Assembly: GCA_963738615.1 (NCBI GenBank) | Contig: CAVTXI010000004.1 | Span: forward strand, 124,001 to 188,000 | Origin: CAVTWY01 sp963738615 | GTDB lineage: Bacteria; Pseudomonadota; Gammaproteobacteria; Burkholderiales; Burkholderiaceae_C | DNA: 64,000 bases | Direction of reading: 5' to 3' | Shown here: positions 58,844 through 64,000 of the stretch, piece by piece | Layout: the number at the start of each line of letters is the position of its first letter | How positions within the stretch are numbered: position 1 is the stretch's first letter | Position numbers and translations under genes: made by a program | Notes under the pieces: generated by a model | What the model saw: the letters and a program-made list of their open reading frames with translations, nothing else | Databases searched by the model: none | Told to the model about the DNA's origin: nothing

Positions 58844-60211
58844 ATGCCAATGCGCGTGTCTGATACGCGAAGCGCGTCCGCGCCGATCGACAAGGTCGAC
58901 CGGCACCGCAGCGTTCGGCGAAGCACCGATTCGCTCGGCAACGTCGCGCTGGCGGGACTTCGGCTGCTGGTTCTTCTGCGCACGGCCGCGCCGATCGCCT
59001 TGGCGGGCACGCTGACACTGGTACCCGAGCCGTACCGCCACAACGTGTCCAACGTCGGCGTCCTGCTGCTTGTCGTGGCTTTCGCGATGCTGGCACTGGC
59101 GACGTGGCGGCTCGTGGCACGCTCGCCGTTCGTTTCGCAGTGGCAGCTCTTCGGCCACGCGCACGTGGACATTTTCGCGTTGACCGCCATGATCTGCCTG
59201 ACCGGGGGCACCAACAACCCGTTCGCGCCGCTGTTCCTGATGTTGCTGCCTTTGGCGGTCACCGTGACGGCGCTGCGCTCCGCTCTGGTCTGGATGACGT
59301 TCGCGTCCACCCTGCTCGCCTATGGGTTCGTACGCTGGGCCACCGCACCGACCGCCTCGCTGATGGGCCCAGGCTGGTTCGATCAGCATGAGAACGGCAT
59401 GCTCGCGAACTACGTGATCATCGCCACCGTACTCGTGTTCTACCTCACGCGCGGCATCCGCGCGATGGTGCTGCGCGAACAGCTTCTCGCCGAGTCGCGT
59501 CTGGCTCGGACCCGCAGCGAGACCGTGGTCGCCCTGGGCGCCCTCGCTGCCGGCTATGCGCATGAACTCGGCACGCCCCTGGGCACGATGGCCGTGCTGG
59601 TCGGTGAATTGAAGCGCACGCACGGCGCCGACTCATTGCTTCGGCAAGACCTCGAGATCATCGAGAAGCAGATCCAGTCTTGCAAAGAAACCATCTCGCG
59701 GCTGACACAGGCTCGTGAACGTGATCGCGCCGACACGGTCGTCAGGATGTCCGCCGACCAGTTCCTGCGCGCACTGATCAAGCGGGTGCAGTCGTCTGGG
59801 TGGGCGTCGCCCATCGATCTGAAGCTCGACATCGGCTCCCAACCACCGTTCATCCTGGCAGACGAAACGCTGCGTCAGGCGATCACGAACCTTGTGGACA
59901 ACGCCATGCGCGCGTCGCCTGGCAAGGTCAGCGTTCAAGCCGATTGGAGTTCCGAGTTCCTGCGCATCACCGTGCGCGACACGGGACCGGGCTTCCCCGA
60001 CCAACTGCTCGGCAATCTGGGGCAGGGCATCCAGGGGTCCGAGGCCCGTTCGGGCTTGGGCATGGGCCTGGTGCTCAGCGCCACGATCTTCGAGAGCCTG
60101 GGGGGACGGCTCGATCTGTTCAATGCCCCAGCGGGCGGCGCGGTGGCCGAGGCATCCGTCCCCTTGAGCGCCATCCTCGTCGATCCATGGAGAACCATGC
60201 ATGAGTCGTGA
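58844..60211 (+). CDS. regB: RegB/PrrB/ActS-type redox-sensing histidine kinase
   Basis: The 455-residue kinase has about five or six transmembrane helices. The quinone-binding loop TGGTNNPF (about residues 119-126) is the hallmark of RegB. The H-box AAGYAHELGTPLGT has phospho-acceptor His at about 240, and the redox-active Cys lies in QIQSCKETISRL (about 280). The N, G1 and G2 boxes (LVDNAMRA, DTGPGFP, GLGMGLVLS) are complete. RegB senses quinone and thiol redox state. ATG 58844 lacks a ribosome binding site. GTG 58749 has a strong one (GAGGAGA) but is out of frame by one base, and a C6 run at 58837-58842 is a likely indel site. Confidence 0.92.
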   Translation: MPMRVSDTRSASAPIDKVDRHRSVRRSTDSLGNVALAGLRLLVLLRTAAPIALAGTLTLVPEPYRHNVSNVGVLLLVVAFAMLALATWRLVARSPFVSQWQLFGHAHVDIFALTAMICLTGGTNNPFAPLFLMLLPLAVTVTALRSALVWMTFASTLLAYGFVRWATAPTASLMGPGWFDQHENGMLANYVIIATVLVFYLTRGIRAMVLREQLLAESRLARTRSETVVALGALAAGYAHELGTPLGTMAVLVGELKRTHGADSLLRQDLEIIEKQIQSCKETISRLTQARERDRADTVVRMSADQFLRALIKRVQSSGWASPIDLKLDIGSQPPFILADETLRQAITNLVDNAMRASPGKVSVQADWSSEFLRITVRDTGPGFPDQLLGNLGQGIQGSEARSGLGMGLVLSATIFESLGGRLDLFNAPAGGAVAEASVPLSAILVDPWRTMHES

Positions 60212-60746
60212 CGCATGCGAACGTGAACAGATTCTGATCGTCGACGACGACCCGACCTACTGCGCCGCGCTGGCGCGTGCATTCGAAGCACGGGACTTCC
60301 ACGTTCTTTGCGCGAACGACGGCGCCACGGCCATTCGGCTGAGCGAAACGATGGCACCCGAGTACGCGGTCGTCGACCTGAGGCTACCGGACATGTCGGG
60401 GCTCAAGGTCGTGCAGCGCCTGAAGGACGCCGACGCGCAGACGAGCGTCGTGGTGTTGACCGGCTACGGCAGCATCGCCACGGCCGTCGCCGCGGTCAAG
60501 CTGGGCGCGACCTCCTACGTGACGAAACCGAGCACGGTCGATGAGATCCTGCGGGCGTTCACCCACGACGGCGCGAATGCCAACCTCGAGGCGCAAGCCC
60601 AGCCGCTGTCGGTCGATCGCGTCGAGTGGGAGCACATCCACGGCGTCCTGACGAAGCATGACGGCAACATCTCAGCGACTGCGCGTGCGTTGAACATGCA
60701 TCGGCGCACGCTGCAACGCAAGCTGTTCAAGCACGCGCCAACCTGA
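60201..60746 (+). CDS. regA: RegA/PrrA/ActR-type response regulator
   Basis: The 181-residue protein has a receiver domain (LIVDDDPTYCAAL, phospho-acceptor Asp about 59 in VVDLRLPDMSG, VLTGYGSIATAV, Lys in YVTKPS) and a Fis-type helix-turn-helix output (HDGNISATARALNMHRRTLQRKL). This short receiver-plus-Fis design is that of RegA/PrrA/ActR, which control respiration, carbon and nitrogen metabolism in response to redox. Its ATG lies within the end of the kinase gene, so the two are translationally coupled. Confidence 0.94.
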   Translation: MSRDACEREQILIVDDDPTYCAALARAFEARDFHVLCANDGATAIRLSETMAPEYAVVDLRLPDMSGLKVVQRLKDADAQTSVVVLTGYGSIATAVAAVKLGATSYVTKPSTVDEILRAFTHDGANANLEAQAQPLSVDRVEWEHIHGVLTKHDGNISATARALNMHRRTLQRKLFKHAPT

Positions 60747-60789
60747 GGCGGCGCCGTCGGTGCGACGAGCGCGAGTCGAGAATCGCGGG

Positions 60790-61330
60790 ATGACATCGGT
60801 GACCCGACCCTCCCGTCCTTCATCCCGCCCGACGATCGTCGTCATCGCCGCCGTCGGCCGCAACGGCATCATCGGCCGCGACGGTGGCCTGGCGTGGCGC
60901 GATCCACAAGACGCACGCTATTTCCGCGACACCACGATGGGCGCGCCGGTCATCATGGGCCGCAAGACCTGGGACTCACTGCCGCCGCGCTTTCGGCCGC
61001 TGCCGGGTCGACGCAATCTGGTCGTGACGCGTCAGCGTGATTGGCGCGCCGACGGCGCCGAGGCACTGGCAAGCCTGGACGCGGCGCTCGAGGCCGCCGC
61101 CGACGCGCCGCGTGTGTTCGTCGCCGGTGGCGGCGAGTTGTTCGCGCAGGCGCTGCCGTTGGCCGACGAACTGGTGCTGACCGAGGTCGATGCCGAGTTC
61201 GACGGCGACACGCGCTTTCCAGCGTGGGATCGCGCGGCCTTCGACCGGTCGGCCAGCGACGATCGCGTCGACGCCGCAGGCACTGCGCTTCGCGTTCGTG
61301 ACGTATCGACGGCGGCTTTCGACACGCTGA
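60790..61330 (+). CDS. folA: Dihydrofolate reductase (C-terminal frameshift)
   Basis: FolA reduces dihydrofolate with NADPH and supplies the folate cycle used by ThyA. From ATG 60790 the protein has IVVIAAVGRNGIIGRDGGLAWR, the NADPH-site VIMGRKTWDSLP and RNLVVTRQ, and VFVAGGGELFAQALP. The expected C-terminus (LRFAFVTYRR, stop at 61328-61330) is in a different frame from the main body. An indel near 61275 is therefore likely; as read, the open frame runs on to 61479 with a non-homologous tail. It converges on the MFS gene. Confidence 0.9.
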
Positions 61331-61347
61331 ACGCGCGCCCTCCTCAG

Positions 61348-62988
61348 CTACCCCGCGCCCGGCACGAATCGCGACACCTTCGGCCCTTCGCCGCCGATGT
61401 GAAACGCCTGCCTGCGCTCCCTCAGCGCCACATCTCCCGCGGTGAAGCGGTCGAACCTTCGCAGGTGCTCGGCCCATGACTCGTCGACGAAATATTCGAC
61501 CCAGCGGCGCGGGTCGTGCACGTCGTTCAGCAGTTCCCACGACAGCGCACCCAGGCGCAGGCGCGCGCGGCGGCTTTCGTCCATCACGGCGCGGAAGTCG
61601 GCGGCGCGGGTCGGGGTCGATGACGTATTCGATCATCACCAGCACCGGGCCGGCCGAGGGGTCGATGTCGCCGTGCGCCTGCGGCGGCTGCCATGGGTGC
61701 ACCGGCGTCACGTCTTCTTCGGCGCCGCCTTCGATACCGAAGCGCAGGCTTGCCAGCAGCATCGCCAGCGCACCCAGGCCCGCGGCCAGCAGCACGCTGG
61801 CGCGCACGTCGGTCCACGACGCCACCTGGCCCCACAACGCGGCGCCGGTGGCTGCACCGCCCATCAGCGCCATCTGGTAGATCGACATGCCGCGCGCGCG
61901 CACCCAATCGGGCAGCGCCAGTTGCGCCGACATCGTGAGCGTGTTGGCGACCGTGATCCACGCCATGCCGACGATCAGCATCGCCGGCAGCGCCAGCCAC
62001 AGGTTCGGCGCCAGCGCCACGCCCGCCATCGCCAGCGGACAGCACCAGCGTGCCGCCGCGCACCAACGGCTCGCGCGCACTGCGTTGGCTGCCCATGCTG
62101 CGCAGGCGCGGCAGCGCCAACGCGGCGACGATGGCACCCGTGCCCATCGACGCGAGCATCAGCGTGAAGGTGCCCGCGCCACCGCCCTGCACGCGCTGCG
62201 CCACCAGCGGCAGCAGCGCCAGCAGCGCATTCGACTGAAGAAAGAACAAGAACGCCCGCACCAGCACCGCGCGCATGCGCGGGCTCTGGCGCACGTACTG
62301 CACGCCCACGCGCATCGCGCCGACAAAACGCTCACCGGGCAGCACGCTGGCCGGCGCGGGCGGGCGCCGCCAGCGCCAGATGACGATCGCGCTGGTCATC
62401 GACAGCGCGGCGTTCAGCGCGAAGACGTAGGCGCTGCCCGCACCCGGCAATCAACGCACCCGCCAGCACCGGGCCGATGATCCGCGACGCGTTCATCGCG
62501 ATGCTGTTCAAGCCCAGCGCCATCGGCAGTTCGTCGCGCGGCACCAGTTCGGGCACGATCGCCGCGAACACCGGCCAGCGCATCGCCAGGCCGATGCCGT
62601 TGGCGAACGTCAGCGCCAGCAGCAGCGCGGGCGTCATCGCACCCGCCAGCACCACACCGGTCAACACCAGCCCGACCATCGCAACCCAGATCTGCGTGGC
62701 CATGAACCACCGGCGTCGATCAAGGATGTCGGCCAGGGCGCCGCTGGGCAGGCCGAGCAGGAACACCGGCAGCGTCGACGCGGTTTGCACCAGCGCCACC
62801 AGGGCCGGCGACGCCGACAGTGACGTCATCATCCACGCCGCCGCCACGTCGTTCATCCACATGCAGGTGTTCGCCGCGACCCAGGTGGCCCACAACATGC
62901 GGAAGACCGGGCGGCGCAGCGGGGCGAAGGCGGAAACGGAGACGGAGGTAGGGGCTGAGATCACGCGCGCGAGCATACGCAAGCGCAT
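61348..62988 (-). pseudogene. MFS_3-type transporter with C-terminal soluble domain (three frameshifts)
   Basis: Minus-strand ATG 62988 starts a protein with the EntS-like N-terminus (APLRRPVFRMLWATWVAANTCMWMNDVAAAWMMTSL). The motif PSGALADILDRRRW and several spans follow to about 62445. The second frame (YVFALNAALSMTSAIVIW to about 62040) and the third (PLAMAGVALAPNLWLALPAML to about 61615) continue the fold. A last frame adds a soluble domain (VHDPRRWVEYFVDESWAEHLRRFDRFT) that resembles the C-terminal extension seen in many MFS_3 proteins. Members export siderophores or drugs; the substrate here is unknown. Confidence 0.8.
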
Positions 62989-63059
62989 CGTCGGGCAAGT
63001 TCTCACGACTCCGTATCGACGCGCGTGCAAGGCTGCGGCGCGTGCGACGATGTGGCCCC

Positions 63060-64000
63060 ATGCAGTCCACCTCGTTCATCGTGGCCGTTCGTTCGCTCGC
63101 CGCGCTGCTTGTGCTCAACGAGCTGCTGGCCTTCAGCACCTGGTGGCCCACGCCGGGCGTCGTGCCCGACAGCCGCATCGCGCCCGAGTTCGTCGGCCTG
63201 TGGTTGGTTCTGCTGGCGGTGGTGGCGTGGCGCGGCACGGTCGCCCCGAAGATGGCGGCGGTGCTGGCCACCGCCTACCTGCTGCTGGTCGCTGGGCGCT
63301 ACCTCGACGTGACCGTGCCCAGCATGTTCGGCCGCGACATCAATTTGTTCTGGGACATCCCGCAGATCCCGCGCCTGTTGTGGGTGACGGCGCAGGGCGC
63401 GCCGATGTGGCTGACTGCGGCGGTGATCTTGGGCGTGGTCGCGCTGGTGGCGCTGCTGTGGCGCGTGACGCACGCGTCGATCGTCGTGGTGGCACGCGAC
63501 GTGGTGCCACGCGCGCGACGTTCGCGCTTGGCGCTGGTGGTGACGGCGCTGTGCACGGTACTGGTCGCCGCCAACTACGCCGGGGTGCGCGCCACGTGGC
63601 CCTATGTGTCCAAGCCTGTGCTGCCAACCTACTGGCGTCAGGCCCAGATCCTGGCGGCTGCGTTTTCGCCGCACGCGCAAGCTGCGGTGCTGCCTGCCTC
63701 GAGCGCGGTCGACGCCGCCCTTGCGAACCCGCATGCACTGGCGGCACTGGCGGGCCGCGATGTCTACCTGGTCATGCTCGAGTCGTATGGCGCCGTCGTC
63801 TACGACGACCCGCGTGCCCGTGCGGCGATGCAGCTTGCCCGTTCGCGCTTGGCCACCGACCTGACCGCTGCCGGGCGTAGCGTCGTGTCGGGCTTTGTGC
63901 GGTCACCGACCTTTGCCGGCGCGTCGGATCTTGCGCACCTGTCGCTGCTGTCGGGGATCGACCTGCGCGACCCGATGCGTCATGACGTGCTTTTGACCAG
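63060..64000 (+). CDS. Sulfatase/phosphoethanolamine-transferase-like membrane protein (partial)
   Basis: The frame is open from ATG 63060 to the window end (about 313 residues). It has four or five N-terminal transmembrane helices. After VDAALANPHALAALAGRD it begins an alkaline-phosphatase-fold domain, DVYLVMLESYGAVVYDDP, the usual start of LTA-synthase or sulfatase-like enzymes. The stretch VRSPTFAGASDLAHLSLLSGID holds the expected Ser/Thr nucleophile region. Such enzymes modify glycolipids or periplasmic glucans. The catalytic centre is only partly visible, so the substrate is undecided. Confidence 0.8.
   Translation, partial: MQSTSFIVAVRSLAALLVLNELLAFSTWWPTPGVVPDSRIAPEFVGLWLVLLAVVAWRGTVAPKMAAVLATAYLLLVAGRYLDVTVPSMFGRDINLFWDIPQIPRLLWVTAQGAPMWLTAAVILGVVALVALLWRVTHASIVVVARDVVPRARRSRLALVVTALCTVLVAANYAGVRATWPYVSKPVLPTYWRQAQILAAAFSPHAQAAVLPASSAVDAALANPHALAALAGRDVYLVMLESYGAVVYDDPRARAAMQLARSRLATDLTAAGRSVVSGFVRSPTFAGASDLAHLSLLSGIDLRDPMRHDVLLT

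Noticed and set aside
1..64000. Search by eye for tRNA, rRNA, riboswitches, insertion sequences and phage genes
   Set aside because: No convincing cloverleaf, transposase, terminal inverted repeat or phage structural gene was seen. A covariance-model scan would be needed to exclude small RNAs.

Overview
The window reads as GC-rich chromosomal DNA from a betaproteobacterium of the order Burkholderiales, probably from the Leptothrix/Rubrivivax/Comamonadaceae neighbourhood. The evidence is the rpsF-priB-rpsR-rplI-dnaB order, a Bug-type solute receptor, a two-codon-rich GC gene style with many GTG/TTG starts, a Burkholderiales-style secretion locus, a RegB/RegA pair and a palindromic repeat typical of that order. 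The assignment is by recognition of gene families, not by any database search.

Layout. 0-11 kb (mostly minus strand) is housekeeping: dnaB, entering the window with an intein in its P-loop, then rplI, rpsR, priB and rpsF, Hsp33, a gamma-carbonic anhydrase, a ferritin-like protein, xerD, a Bug receptor and queG. 10.8-25.8 kb holds tsaE, amiC, a DUF1800/DUF1501 pair, dedA, mutL, a pseudouridine synthase, the PA2778/PA2779 pair, a Bcr-type exporter, miaA, a degenerate GGDEF protein and an MsbA-like ABC exporter. 25.9-31.2 kb has a large patatin-like membrane protein, thyA and two broken transporter genes.

31.3-41.1 kb is one tightly overlapped plus-strand operon for a hybrid type II secretion / type IV pilus machine: major pseudopilin, GspF, GspE, PilM/GspL-, PilN-, PilO- and PilP-like proteins, a lipoprotein secretin with a C-terminal cohesin domain, and three more pseudopilins. 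Directly downstream on the same strand lie two exported enzymes, a subtilisin-like protease with CARDB repeats and an alpha/beta-hydrolase lipase. They are plausible substrates of the machine. A strong terminator at 46029-46060 closes this block.

46.1-58.5 kb (minus strand) is the most unusual region. It encodes a very large multicopper oxidase (about 2,080 residues, MnxG/MofA-like copper motifs), a YncE/YVTN beta-propeller, two SCO-type copper chaperones, a cytochrome c fused to a periplasmic binding protein, and a parvulin prolyl isomerase. All are predicted to be exported. Divergent from it is a RegB/PrrB-type redox-sensing kinase with its RegA-type regulator, and the spacer carries a perfect 23-bp palindrome and tandem 21-bp repeats. 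I read this as a redox-regulated periplasmic metal- (perhaps manganese-) oxidising system. The substrate is inference. folA, an MFS transporter and a partial sulfatase-like membrane protein finish the window.

Sequence quality matters. Frames are almost unbroken from 1 to 29 kb, broken several times per gene from 29 to 41 kb, and broken roughly every 100-150 bases from 41 to 52 kb. Protein similarity continues smoothly across the breaks, so most are probably base-calling indels rather than true decay. Genes entered as pseudogene are broken as read; their coordinates span the whole recognisable gene. I found no tRNA, rRNA, CRISPR array, insertion sequence or phage genes.
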